DNA of 33,290 nucleotides from Bacteroidaceae bacterium (GTDB lineage: Bacteria > Bacteroidota > Bacteroidia > Bacteroidales > Bacteroidaceae): assembly GCA_017556045.1 (NCBI GenBank), contig JAFZFF010000024.1:1-33290 (forward strand). The letters are read 5' to 3'. The stretch's first letter is position 1, and each line of letters starts with the position of its first letter. Below, in pieces: positions 23,989-32,434 of the stretch. The notes beneath the pieces are model-generated. The model saw only the letters and a program-made list of their open reading frames with translations. It was not told the origin of the DNA and ran no database searches. A program made the position numbers and the translations under genes.

Positions 23989-24117
23989 GTAACAGATACC
24001 TTTATATTTCGAAAAATAATAACTGAAATGGTAATAATTCACAGCATGTGAGCTAAGTCGGAAAGATTTTATATATTTGTTCAGACTGAAAACTATAACA
24101 GATATACGTGTATTAGT
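23989..24117. other. AT-rich spacer before the TraX-family gene
   Basis: I see no gene, hairpin or repeat here beyond a generally high A+T content. Confidence 0.5.
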
Positions 24118-24125
24118 TATCTTTG
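24118..24125 (+). promoter_or_regulatory. -7 box of the TraX-family gene, leaderless start likely
   Basis: TATCTTTG matches TAnnTTTG and ends 6 nt before the ATG at 24132. The transcript start is therefore predicted at, or one base before, the start codon. No clear -33 TTTG is seen. Confidence 0.5.
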
Positions 24126-24131
24126 GAACGT

Positions 24132-24818
24132 ATGAGTGGATCTTTGTTGAAATTAATAGCCTGTGTGGCAATGCTTTTAGATCACGTAGGAGCATTTGTT
24201 CCTAGTGATACACTTCGGATAGATGAAGTCTTGTTCTGTTTAGGAGAAAAAAATATAACTATTCAATATCTAATGAGAGCCATTGGTAGAAGTGCTTTCC
24301 CCATTTTTGCATTTCTCATCACAGAAGGATTTGTCCATACAAGTAATAAAAAAAGGTATGCCTTAAATTTGCTTACATTTGCATTGATTTCTGAAATTCC
24401 TTTTAATCTTGCTTGTAGCGATGATTTTTTTTGTGCTAAACAAAATGTGTATTTTACTTTGTTGTTTGGCTTTTTAGGAATATGCTTGTTAGAAGCATAC
24501 AAACAAACTCGGGATAAACGATATCTATGTTTTATTATAAGCCTTTTTTTGTTTACAATTGTCTTTAGGGCTGATTATGGTTGTTTTGGATATGGATTCA
24601 TTATTTTGCTGTATGTCCTGCGTGAGAATAGGATAATTATGGCAATAATAGGATCTTGTGTGTTGCCAAGCAGATGGATTGGAGGAGTATCTTTTATTCC
24701 AATATGTATGTATAATGGAAAAAGAGGATTTGCTTCTGGAAAGATTGCTAAGTACGGTTTTTATTTGTTTTATCCCGCACATTTATTGTTATTGTATCTG
24801 ATACGTTGTTTTGTGTGA
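24132..24818 (+). CDS. TraX family membrane protein
   Basis: A 228-residue inner-membrane protein of the TraX family (PF05857), named for the F-plasmid pilin acetylase. Chromosomal members are common and mostly uncharacterised. Family signs are LKLIACVAMLLDHVGAF at the N-terminus, RAIGRSAFPIFAFLITEGF, TSNKKRYALNLLTFALISEIPFNL split over two segments, and the C-terminal YPAHLLLLYLIR. About seven membrane helices are seen. The ATG at 24132 is chosen over a TTG at 24123, which lies inside the -7 box. No conjugation gene is nearby. The gene is visibly more AT-rich than its neighbours, which may mark transfer. Confidence 0.85.
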   Translation: MSGSLLKLIACVAMLLDHVGAFVPSDTLRIDEVLFCLGEKNITIQYLMRAIGRSAFPIFAFLITEGFVHTSNKKRYALNLLTFALISEIPFNLACSDDFFCAKQNVYFTLLFGFLGICLLEAYKQTRDKRYLCFIISLFLFTIVFRADYGCFGYGFIILLYVLRENRIIMAIIGSCVLPSRWIGGVSFIPICMYNGKRGFASGKIAKYGFYLFYPAHLLLLYLIRCFV

Positions 24819-24876
24819 TTAATTCATTACTGTTCACTAGAAAGTGGATGCAAAAATAAATATAGATAGTTAAGGT

Positions 24877-24921
24877 ATGCAATCAATAACGGCAGGTTTA
24901 GCCTGCCGTTATTGATTGCAT
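24877..24921. repeat. perfect 20-bp inverted repeat over the kinase stop codon
   Basis: ATGCAATCAATAACGGCAGG (24877-24896) and its exact complement (24902-24921) enclose a 5-nt loop. The TAA of the sugar kinase (24900-24898) lies in the loop and its last seven codons form one arm. It lies between convergent genes. No T tract follows directly on either strand. Confidence 0.85.
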
Positions 24922-25830
24922 CTTTGCGGCGAACTCGCGGCTTATATAGTTATCGGCCTGTCTGCAAGTTTCGGCCGCAAACTCAAGACCACAACGGATG
25001 ACGTCATCCCAGTCGCGCTCACTGAGGTTATCAAGATCATCACGGCGTATACGGTACTTGATGAGTCCGTATATGATGCCGGCATTGAGGTTGTCTCCGG
25101 CACCGATAGTGCTCACAGGAGCTATGGGCTCAATGGGGTAGTGTTTTGTGAGTGTGCGACTATAGAGGTTCACACCTTGTGCTCCACGACTGTAAATGAG
25201 GCGGGGGCAGTAAAAGTCAACTTTTTCTTTGAACACCTTAGCGCCCTCGGCAATACGGTATAGCACCTGGAAGTCTTCGTCAGAACCTTTTACTATGTCT
25301 GCGTATTCGAGGTTCTCAATGACAGTGCCCATGAGTTTGATGGCCTCGCCGGCATGATTACGACGGAAGTTCACATCGTAAAAGATGATGGCACCTGCGC
25401 GGTGTGCTTGTTCGAGCAGGGCGGTTACTTTATAGCGCATGTCAGGGTTGAGGGCATAGTAGGAACCAAAGAGTACGATGTCATCACGCTCTATTGTGGG
25501 GCATTCCCAATCACGTTTGCCGAAAGGTTCCTTGTAGAAGGAGTAGGTGGCATTGTTGTCCTCATCGAGGAAAGCCAATGAAATGGGAGACTTATGCTCT
25601 GGATACTCGGTGAGGTAATTGTCGTCAACACCATTGTCTTTGAGGAAAGAGCGTACAATACCACCGGCCTTATCGTCGCCTATCTCACTGAGGAAGCATG
25701 AAGAGACTCCAACTCGCCCCAGTGAAATCATGGAGTTGAAAGTGGAACCTCCTGGAACTGAAGTTGCCGCTTGGTTATTCCTGAAGAGAATGTCGAGAAT
25801 GGTTTCTCCTATGCCAATGACTTTACGCAT
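24898..25830 (-). CDS. PfkB family carbohydrate kinase
   Basis: A 310-residue cytoplasmic sugar kinase of the ribokinase/PfkB family, close to fructokinases. The N-terminal substrate motif is GGSTFNSMISLGRVG (27-41). The ATP/anion-hole motif STIGAGDNLNAG (240-251) has the catalytic base Asp246. The residue after it is Asn where Ser or Ala is usual. The sugar cannot be told from sequence alone; fructose is the likeliest. It is last in the DUF2723-deacetylase-kinase operon, 30 bp after the deacetylase. Its 3' end forms a perfect hairpin. Confidence 0.88.
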   Translation of the reverse strand: MRKVIGIGETILDILFRNNQAATSVPGGSTFNSMISLGRVGVSSCFLSEIGDDKAGGIVRSFLKDNGVDDNYLTEYPEHKSPISLAFLDEDNNATYSFYKEPFGKRDWECPTIERDDIVLFGSYYALNPDMRYKVTALLEQAHRAGAIIFYDVNFRRNHAGEAIKLMGTVIENLEYADIVKGSDEDFQVLYRIAEGAKVFKEKVDFYCPRLIYSRGAQGVNLYSRTLTKHYPIEPIAPVSTIGAGDNLNAGIIYGLIKYRIRRDDLDNLSERDWDDVIRCGLEFAAETCRQADNYISREFAAKMQSITAG

Positions 25831-25860
25831 AACTTGATAATTCGCAGATGATATGTTGAA

Positions 25861-26472
25861 TTAATCAAAGACTTTGAACTCATATCCCTCCTTCTGCAGC
25901 CATTCGATAGCACGAGGTAGTGCATAGCGTAGATTCTCAGCAGCACGGAGTGAGTCATGGAAGGTAATGATAGAGCCGTTGCGGGCGTATTTCTTTACCC
26001 TCTGTACTACCTGTTCTCCACTACACTTGGGGCTATAGTCGCGAGTCACAAGATCCCACATGATGATGCGGTAGCGCTCGCTCAGCATTTGATACTGCTT
26101 GGGGCGCATGATGCCATGAGGGGGGCGAAACAGATTGGTGGTGAGGTAGCAATCTGCCTTATCGGTATTAGCAACGTAGCGGTCAGTGCGCTCTTCGTGG
26201 CCCTTGAGGTGATTGTAGGTGTGATTGCCTATGCGATGTCCACGCTCTACTACCATCTTATATTCGTCGGTGTGTTTGCGTACATTTTCGCCCACCATGA
26301 AGAAGGTCGCTTTGATGTGGTATTTATCCAATACATCGAGAACCCAAGGGGTAATCTCGGGGATCGGGCCATCATCAAAGGTCAGGTATACGGCTTTTTC
26401 TGATGTATTCATCCGCCAACATGCATTGGGATACAGTCGGCGGATGAGGTTAGGGTGTTGTTCGAAAAACAT
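25861..26472 (-). CDS. polysaccharide deacetylase (NodB domain)
   Basis: A 203-residue NodB-fold carbohydrate esterase (family CE4). The metal and catalytic motif TFDDGP spans 31-36 (Asp33, Asp34). The zinc histidines are His84 and His88 in HRIGNHTYNH. The third motif, FRPPHG, follows. It has no clear signal peptide, which is common in short Bacteroidota members, so its compartment is uncertain. The substrate is an N-acetylated glycan or peptidoglycan. It starts 22 bp after the DUF2723 gene, suggesting a shared envelope-glycan role. Confidence 0.9.
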   Translation of the reverse strand: MFFEQHPNLIRRLYPNACWRMNTSEKAVYLTFDDGPIPEITPWVLDVLDKYHIKATFFMVGENVRKHTDEYKMVVERGHRIGNHTYNHLKGHEERTDRYVANTDKADCYLTTNLFRPPHGIMRPKQYQMLSERYRIIMWDLVTRDYSPKCSGEQVVQRVKKYARNGSIITFHDSLRAAENLRYALPRAIEWLQKEGYEFKVFD

Positions 26473-26494
26473 CTATAATCTTCTTAGGGGAGTT

Positions 26495-29400
26495 TTATTT
26501 TACTCTCGCTTCTAACTCTCGGTACAACTCGTTGAAGATAGCTGAGTAGTGCTCTAAGGTCTCCTTGTCAGTAGAACGCTCCATAATCTGAAGTGTTTTG
26601 ACAAATGTGCCTAAACAGCTCTGAACTTCGCTAAATGAAGCAGCAAAGCGCTCTTCGCCGAGGCTGAGGTACCATGTGATATACTCGATGTCATTGTCTG
26701 CTACTTGTGTGAGAATCTCCATACCCTTCTCTGTCTGGCCAAGTGTGAGGTATGCCTGGCCAATCAAGTGAGACTGGCTCTGCCAGTAGTTGTGGGGTAG
26801 GATAGAAGCGGGGAACTCTTCATCGCACTTGTTGAGTACAGCCAAAGCTTTCTCCTTCTTGCCCTCGCGGATGAGCTGGTTTGCCAACATTGTGTAGAGA
26901 CGACGATGGGTATAGCCCATACGAGTGATAGTCTCATCAATGTAGATGCCAGAATTCTTCATGCCGCCAGACTTGAAGCGATTCATCAAGTTGTTGTACA
27001 TGGTCTCGCTATCTACTGCAAAGCCTCCCTGAGGCGCTATGCCCAACTTGCGGAAGTTGAACGGAGTGATGCGGTAGGCCAATCCCTCTTGGAGGAAGTA
27101 AGCCTCAAGGCCCACATAATTCTCTGAGCCTACAGTGGTAGACATGTAGAGTGGGCGCTCCCAATTGGTGTTTGCCAACATCTCGAGCAGCATGATGTGG
27201 TTCTTGGTCAAGCCGCTACGTCCCTTCAGTGAGATGATCATGCGATCGGGCATCTTAGACATAGTTTCTTCGTCTGTAGCTCCGCGATATTGCTCGGGGA
27301 TATACATTCCTGAACGCAAGATAGCAGCTTTATCAAGTGTGATATATACAGTATCAGTGGGGATAGCGTGGAGCTTGTCGTCCTTGCTCTTTACCCAGTA
27401 GTCAAGTACGTTGCGTAGCTCAAATGGCTCATCGCCAAACTGACGACGAGCAGCAGTAGGCTGCTTCTTGTAGAGGTCGAGCACCGCTTGCTTCATCTCG
27501 GGGCGGATGTATACGATGTCGTTTGTACCTTCTACATAGTCGAGACGCTCCCACTGGATGGGTACTGAGGGAGAGTCATATGCAGGGCGGCGCATCTGGT
27601 CGATGTACCAGTCGGTCTGCAAGTAGCTGAGGTTACATACACGAGAATCGGTACGTACGCCCTCTACCTCTTGATTGTACCAAAGGGGGAATGTGTCGTT
27701 ATCACCATTAGTAAAGATGATGGGATATCCCTTCTCGGGCAATGTGTTGAGGTAGTTCTGACCAAAGTCGCGTGCCATATAGCGGTCGCTACGGTCGTGA
27801 TCATCCCATGTCTGACTTGCCATTTGCAAGGGGATGAGTACGCATACCAATGTAGCTACAATGGCTGCTACGGTTTGATTCTTAGTGAGCTTCTGCAATC
27901 CCTGTGCGATACCTGCAACACCCATACCAATCCAAATGGCAAAGGCATAGAATGATGCAGCATATGCATAGTCACGCTCACGGGGCTGCATGGGCGTCTG
28001 GTTGAGGTAGAGCACGATAGCCAAGCCAGTCATGAAGAAGAGCATGAATACTACCCAGAATTGGCGTGCACCGCGCTTGCCGCGACCTGCTTGCCAGAAG
28101 AGACCTACGAGACCAAGTATCAAGGGGAGGCCGTAGAATACGTTGCGTCCCTTGTTGTCGCGCAGCTCTGAGGGTAGCAGTGTCTGGTCACCCACGAGCA
28201 TCTTATCAATGAAGTCGATGCCGGTAATCCAGTTTCCATGTTCGATCTCTCCATGTCCCTGGATGTCGTTTTGGCGTCCTACGAAGTTCCACATAAAGTA
28301 ACGCCAGTACATGAAGTTTACCTGGTAGTTGATGAAGAACTTGATGTTGTCTAACTGAGTGGGGACTTTTACCTTCTGCTTCTGTCCATTTACGTTGACA
28401 ATGGCTTCGCGACCTTGGATGCCGCCTACCCAGTTGTCATAGAGGTTAATGGTGTTACCGCCTCCTGCAGGCCAATTGGCGTGGTCAGCACTGTGCATGC
28501 GGGGGAAGAGCATAGCGGGCTCCATCACTAGCTTGTCTTTGGTGCGAATTACGATATATTTGTCCTTCTCATCAGCCGATGCCTTTTCCTTCGGGATGTA
28601 TACCTTCGGGCCTTTCTTCAGTACGGGTACCCAATATTGGCCCTCTACCTTGCGGGCAACCTTTGATGCGTATGTTCCGCCGTAGAAGAGCGGTGTATCG
28701 CCATACTGCTCACGATTGAGGTAGCTGCCGAGTGTGAAGATATCCTCCGGAGAGTTTTGGTCCATCGGAGTGTTCGCAGAAGAGCGTACTACGATGACTG
28801 CATACGAAGAGTAGCCTACTACGATCATTAAGATTGATACCAATGCAGTACTCATCACACGGGCACTAATGCGCCACTGCTCTTTTATCTTATCGAGGTT
28901 GAAGAGGTAAGCGGCTAATGCTCCGAGTACGATAAGGCCGAGTATTACACACTTTGCACCATGTCCGTAGAAGGGCAATCCGGTAAGTGCAATCACCGAA
29001 ATGAAGGCGATATTAGTGCGAACGGCAGAACGACCTGCATAGGTCTCCCAAATGCTCCACACGAGAGCTCCTACCAATACTAATATATATATGATAAGGC
29101 CAGTGTTGAACGGCATAGACAAACCATTCACGAAGAGCAGCTCGAACCATCCGCCTACCTTTACAATACCGGGGACGATACCATATAGGATAGCTGCTAC
29201 GAGCACGCCAGATACGATGAGCGCAATGAGTGATCCTTTCCATCCAGCATTGGGGCGCTTCTTATAATAATATATAAGTACGATGGCGGGGATACACAGC
29301 AAGTTTAGCAAGTGTACACCTACAGAGAGTCCCATCATATAGGCGATGAGGATAAGCCAGCGGTCGCTATGCACGCTGCCTGCCTCCTCCTCCCACTTGA

Positions 29401-29884
29401 GGATAAACCAGAAAACTACTGCAGTAAAGAATGAGCTATAAGCATATACCTCACCCTCTACGGCACTATACCAGAAGGTGTCGCTAAATGTATAGGCCAA
29501 TGCTCCTACCAGTCCGGCACCTATGATCGTAATCATCTGCCCAGTCTTGATAGTGGTGTTGTTCCCACAGATAAGGCGGCGAGTCAAGTGGGTGATACTC
29601 CAGAATAGGAAAAGTATACATCCCGCACTGAGCAGTGCTGACATGACATTCACCATGTATGCCACCTGCGAAGGATCGCTGGCAAACTGTGAGAACAAAT
29701 TGGCGGTGAGCATGAAGAAAGGTGCGCCAGGTGGGTGACCTACTTCGAGCTTATAGCCCGTGGTGATAAACTCGGGACAATCCCAAAAGCTTGCCGATGA
29801 CTCAATGGTCAAGCAGTAGACCACGGCAGCCACAGCAAATACCAACCAACCCATGAGGTTGTTTACGAACTTATACTGTTTCAT
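26495..29884 (-). CDS. DUF2723 (TMEM260-like) membrane glycosyltransferase with C-terminal TPR region
   Basis: A 1129-residue membrane protein of the DUF2723 family. Its eukaryotic relative TMEM260 is a protein O-mannosyltransferase (established knowledge). Bacterial members are thought to be lipid-sugar-dependent transferases. The motif after the first helix carries Asp35, Glu38 and HPPG (50-53), as expected for a GT-C active site. About a dozen helices fill the N-terminal half to about residue 700. The rest is soluble and ends in TPR-like repeats. The start at 29884 lies downstream of the promoter at 29928; the longer frame would start before transcription. A 9-codon ORF overlaps its start codon. 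It leads an operon with the deacetylase and the kinase. Confidence 0.85.
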   Translation of the reverse strand: MKQYKFVNNLMGWLVFAVAAVVYCLTIESSASFWDCPEFITTGYKLEVGHPPGAPFFMLTANLFSQFASDPSQVAYMVNVMSALLSAGCILFLFWSITHLTRRLICGNNTTIKTGQMITIIGAGLVGALAYTFSDTFWYSAVEGEVYAYSSFFTAVVFWFILKWEEEAGSVHSDRWLILIAYMMGLSVGVHLLNLLCIPAIVLIYYYKKRPNAGWKGSLIALIVSGVLVAAILYGIVPGIVKVGGWFELLFVNGLSMPFNTGLIIYILVLVGALVWSIWETYAGRSAVRTNIAFISVIALTGLPFYGHGAKCVILGLIVLGALAAYLFNLDKIKEQWRISARVMSTALVSILMIVVGYSSYAVIVVRSSANTPMDQNSPEDIFTLGSYLNREQYGDTPLFYGGTYASKVARKVEGQYWVPVLKKGPKVYIPKEKASADEKDKYIVIRTKDKLVMEPAMLFPRMHSADHANWPAGGGNTINLYDNWVGGIQGREAIVNVNGQKQKVKVPTQLDNIKFFINYQVNFMYWRYFMWNFVGRQNDIQGHGEIEHGNWITGIDFIDKMLVGDQTLLPSELRDNKGRNVFYGLPLILGLVGLFWQAGRGKRGARQFWVVFMLFFMTGLAIVLYLNQTPMQPRERDYAYAASFYAFAIWIGMGVAGIAQGLQKLTKNQTVAAIVATLVCVLIPLQMASQTWDDHDRSDRYMARDFGQNYLNTLPEKGYPIIFTNGDNDTFPLWYNQEVEGVRTDSRVCNLSYLQTDWYIDQMRRPAYDSPSVPIQWERLDYVEGTNDIVYIRPEMKQAVLDLYKKQPTAARRQFGDEPFELRNVLDYWVKSKDDKLHAIPTDTVYITLDKAAILRSGMYIPEQYRGATDEETMSKMPDRMIISLKGRSGLTKNHIMLLEMLANTNWERPLYMSTTVGSENYVGLEAYFLQEGLAYRITPFNFRKLGIAPQGGFAVDSETMYNNLMNRFKSGGMKNSGIYIDETITRMGYTHRRLYTMLANQLIREGKKEKALAVLNKCDEEFPASILPHNYWQSQSHLIGQAYLTLGQTEKGMEILTQVADNDIEYITWYLSLGEERFAASFSEVQSCLGTFVKTLQIMERSTDKETLEHYSAIFNELYRELEARVK

Positions 29885-29910
29885 TGCAATGAATTTTGTT
29901 TTTCTTTCAT
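29881..29910 (-). CDS. possible 9-codon upstream ORF
   Basis: In the leader of the DUF2723 gene an ATG at 29910 opens a frame of nine codons (MKENQNSLQ). Its TGA overlaps the main ATG as ATGA. No ribosome binding site is visible. It could couple translation to the main gene or be a chance product of an AT-rich leader. Confidence 0.3.
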   Translation of the reverse strand: MKEKQNSLQ

Positions 29911-29920
29911 TTCGAAGCTG

Positions 29921-29928
29921 CAAAGGTA
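29921..29928 (-). promoter_or_regulatory. promoter of the DUF2723 operon
   Basis: The minus strand reads TACCTTTG followed by C, a perfect -7 box, with TTGG about 22 nt upstream. The transcript start is near 29915. Confidence 0.55.
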
Positions 29929-30096
29929 CTGCAAAAAAATGAATATTTCACCAATTCGTCAACCAATTAGTGTTTATTCACGTTTCAATCCTAAGAATCG
30001 GTGATATTTACTGCTCCTAAGCGTGTTAGATACCGCCAAATGCTAAAATATTATAAAAATAGGGCAAAGAATCTGTTAATATTCAGATAAAAAGCG

Positions 30097-30104
30097 TAAA
30101 TTTG
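30097..30104 (+). promoter_or_regulatory. -7 box of the FKBP gene pair
   Basis: TAAATTTG matches TAnnTTTG. The start is near 30110, giving a leader of about 24 nt. No other box lies before the second FKBP gene, so the two are probably co-transcribed. Confidence 0.45.
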
Positions 30105-30133
30105 CCCGTTTTTTGAAAAAAGATACTAAGAAA

Positions 30134-30715
30134 ATGGACAAATTTAGCTATGGACTCGGACTTGGCATTGCTCAGCAGTTGCTCTCTATGGGCGCTGAGG
30201 TAAGCGTTGACGACTTTGCTCAAGCTATCCGAGATGTATTGGAAGGTAAAGAGACTGCCGTAAGCTTTGCTGAGGCACAACAGATTGTAAATGCTCACTT
30301 TGTAGAGATGGAGAAGAAAGCCCATGCTGCAGCAATTGAGCAGGGTGAGATGTTCTTGAAGATGAACAAGGAGCGTCCCGGTGTAGTAACTCTTGAGAGC
30401 GGTTTGCAGTACGAGGTGTTGCAGGCAGGTACAGGTCGTAAGCCTAAGGCTACAGACAGAGTGCGTTGCCACTATGAGGGCCGTCTTGTTGATGGTACTC
30501 TCTTTGATAGCTCAGTAGAGCGTGGTGAGCCCGCGGTGTTTGGCGTTAATCAGGTGATTGCTGGTTGGGTAGAGGCATTGCAGCTCATGAGCGAGGGTGA
30601 TAAGTGGAAGCTCTATATCCCCTATAACCTTGGTTACGGCGAGCAGGGTGCAGGTGGCGCTATCCCTCCCTACAGCACATTGGTGTTTGAGGTGGAGTTG
30701 CTCGAGGTATTGTAA
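30134..30715 (+). CDS. FKBP-type peptidyl-prolyl isomerase
   Basis: A 193-residue cis-trans prolyl isomerase with a short FKBP_N dimerisation region (about 1-75, opening FSYGLGLGIAQQLLSMG). The FKBP catalytic domain (about 85-193) has VRCHYEGRLVDGTLFDSS, GVNQVIAGWVEALQLM and IPYNLGYGEQG. The active-site Tyr, Phe and Trp positions are kept. No signal peptide is visible from the ATG at 30134, so a cytoplasmic site is likely. A TTG seven codons earlier is rejected. The next gene, 44 bp downstream, is a related lipoprotein. Confidence 0.92.
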   Translation: MDKFSYGLGLGIAQQLLSMGAEVSVDDFAQAIRDVLEGKETAVSFAEAQQIVNAHFVEMEKKAHAAAIEQGEMFLKMNKERPGVVTLESGLQYEVLQAGTGRKPKATDRVRCHYEGRLVDGTLFDSSVERGEPAVFGVNQVIAGWVEALQLMSEGDKWKLYIPYNLGYGEQGAGGAIPPYSTLVFEVELLEVL

Positions 30716-30759
30716 GCCAATCGGAGAAATAAGAAATAATTAATAAATATAAAGACAAT

Positions 30760-32028
30760 ATGAAAAAGACAATTTATTCAGTTGCATTGACCCTCGCAGC
30801 GGGTGTTTTCGCAAGCTGCGGCACATCGGTTCCCAAGGCTAACCTTAAGGAGGCTTCTAAGGCCGATACTCTCTCTTATGTTATTGGTGTATCACAGTCT
30901 CAGGGCTTGAAGGATTACCTCGTGGCTCGTATGGATATGGATACCACCTATATGGATCAGTTTGTTAATGGTGTACTTGAGGGCGTAAATGCTGATGCTA
31001 AGAAGTCTGCATACTACTGCGGTCTTCAGATTGGTCAGCAAGAGGCAAATCAGGTTCTCCCCAATATCTCAGGTGATCTTTTGGCTGGTAAGAACGGTGA
31101 GCTCAATAAGAAGGAGTACATCGCAGGTTTTGTTGCTGGTGCTACAGAGGCATATCAGAAGATGGAGCCCGCAGTTGCTCAGGAGACTGCTATGAGATTA
31201 ATGGAGGCTATCAAGGAGAACAATGACTCTACTGCAAATCTTACAGCAGAGCTCGATACCTTCTCATATGCTATGGGTATGGCTCGCACACAGGGCTTGA
31301 AGGACTATGTATTGTACCGCATGGGTGTTGATTCAGCTTACTATGCAAGCGAGTTTATCAAGGGCGTGAAGGAAGGTGCTAAGGCTAAGGAAAATGCAAA
31401 GAAGGGCGCGTTCCTCACAGGTATTCAGATTGGTCAGCAGGTAGAGAATCAGATTATCCCCGGTGTATCTCGCGATGTATTCGGCGAGAATGCTGATAAG
31501 TTCAATAAGAATAACTTCTTGGCAGGCTTCATTGCAGGTACTACAGGTAAGGGCTTGATTATGCACCCCATGATGGCTCAGCAGGATGCTATGCGTCTGA
31601 TCGAGGAGCTCAAGAATGAGCGCTTCGAGAGCGAGTTTGGTGATAATAAGGCTCAGGGCGTTGCTTTCCTCGATTCTATTGCTAAGACAGAGGGCGTGGT
31701 AAAGCTCGAGAGCGGTCTCTGCTACAAGGTGATCACCGAGGGTAAGGGTGCTGTTCCTGCTAATACTGACAAGGTGAAGGTACACTACCGTGGTACACTT
31801 ATCGATGGTACAGAGTTTGATAGCTCATACAGCCGTAACGAGCCCACAACTTTTGGTGCAAACCAGGTTATCGCAGGTTGGACTGAGGCTCTCACTCTCA
31901 TGCCTGTAGGTTCTAAGTGGATGCTTTACATTCCTCAGGAGTTGGCTTATGGTAGCCGCGACTTGGGTCAGATCAAGCCCTTCTCTACACTCGTGTTCGA
32001 GGTTGAGTTGTTGGAGATTGTGAAGTAA
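30760..32028 (+). CDS. FKBP-type peptidyl-prolyl isomerase lipoprotein with duplicated FKBP_N region
   Basis: A 422-residue envelope chaperone/isomerase. The signal peptide ends in VFASC, with Cys20 as lipid site. Two tandem FKBP_N-like domains follow (about 36-135 and 165-270). Both contain SQGLKDY or TQGLKDY and QIGQQ, and each ends in AGF.AG(A/T)T, so an internal duplication is clear. The C-terminal FKBP domain (about 315-422) has VKVHYRGTLIDGTEFDSS, GANQVIAGWTEALTLM and IPQELAYGSRD. It probably aids folding of outer-membrane or secreted proteins. Codon bias is strong, as in highly expressed genes. A good terminator follows. Confidence 0.92.
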   Translation: MKKTIYSVALTLAAGVFASCGTSVPKANLKEASKADTLSYVIGVSQSQGLKDYLVARMDMDTTYMDQFVNGVLEGVNADAKKSAYYCGLQIGQQEANQVLPNISGDLLAGKNGELNKKEYIAGFVAGATEAYQKMEPAVAQETAMRLMEAIKENNDSTANLTAELDTFSYAMGMARTQGLKDYVLYRMGVDSAYYASEFIKGVKEGAKAKENAKKGAFLTGIQIGQQVENQIIPGVSRDVFGENADKFNKNNFLAGFIAGTTGKGLIMHPMMAQQDAMRLIEELKNERFESEFGDNKAQGVAFLDSIAKTEGVVKLESGLCYKVITEGKGAVPANTDKVKVHYRGTLIDGTEFDSSYSRNEPTTFGANQVIAGWTEALTLMPVGSKWMLYIPQELAYGSRDLGQIKPFSTLVFEVELLEIVK

Positions 32029-32076
32029 TAGCTCCCTATATTATATAGGAATAGGTAATTGTTGTTCCTATCGAAG

Positions 32077-32110
32077 CTCCCCTTGCTGTTTTGGCAAGGG
32101 GAGTGTTTTT
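32077..32110 (+). terminator. terminator of the FKBP pair
   Basis: CTCCCCTTGC (32077-32086) pairs perfectly with GCAAGGGGAG (32094-32103), followed by TGTTTTT. A weaker A/T-rich hairpin (AGGAA...TTCCT) precedes it. Confidence 0.9.
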
Positions 32111-32144
32111 TATGTGAGATTTTAGTAGTGTAGTGCATCTGAAT

Positions 32145-32210
32145 TTTCTTGCACCTGCGGAAAATATTTGCCTCTTTGGTGATAAATTTTTCTCGAACTT
32201 GCGAAAAATA
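32145..32210. repeat. 22-bp tandem repeat array C (3 units)
   Basis: Units start at 32145, 32167 and 32189: TTTCTT-GCACCTGC-GGAAAA, TTTGCC-TCTTTGGT-GATAAA, TTTCTC-GAACTTGC-GAAAAA, each plus 2 bp. The period matches arrays A and B exactly. It lies between the FKBP terminator and the rpsL promoter. The rest of the 406-bp gap is AT-rich spacer. Confidence 0.8.
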
Positions 32211-32322
32211 GCTGTTTGCTATTAGTTGTGGTAATTTTGCAAATTGCCATGTTTTTTTCCTATAGTATCGCAAAAAAAAATGTTATATAACACATTTTCT
32301 TTTAAAAAAATAGCAAGATTTG

Positions 32323-32353
32323 TTGGCTAATCGAAATAAAGTAGCTAACTTTG
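32323..32353 (+). promoter_or_regulatory. str operon promoter
   Basis: TTG (32323-32325), 20 nt and TAACTTTG (32346-32353) match the Bacteroidota consensus. The start is near 32359, leaving a 76-nt leader that ends in an A/T-only stretch before rpsL. Confidence 0.7.
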
Positions 32354-32434
32354 CACCCCGAATATGAGGTGGACTGTGTCTGCCTATGAAGTTAGACTAC
32401 AATTTTAAACTATAAATAATTAAAAATTAACAAA

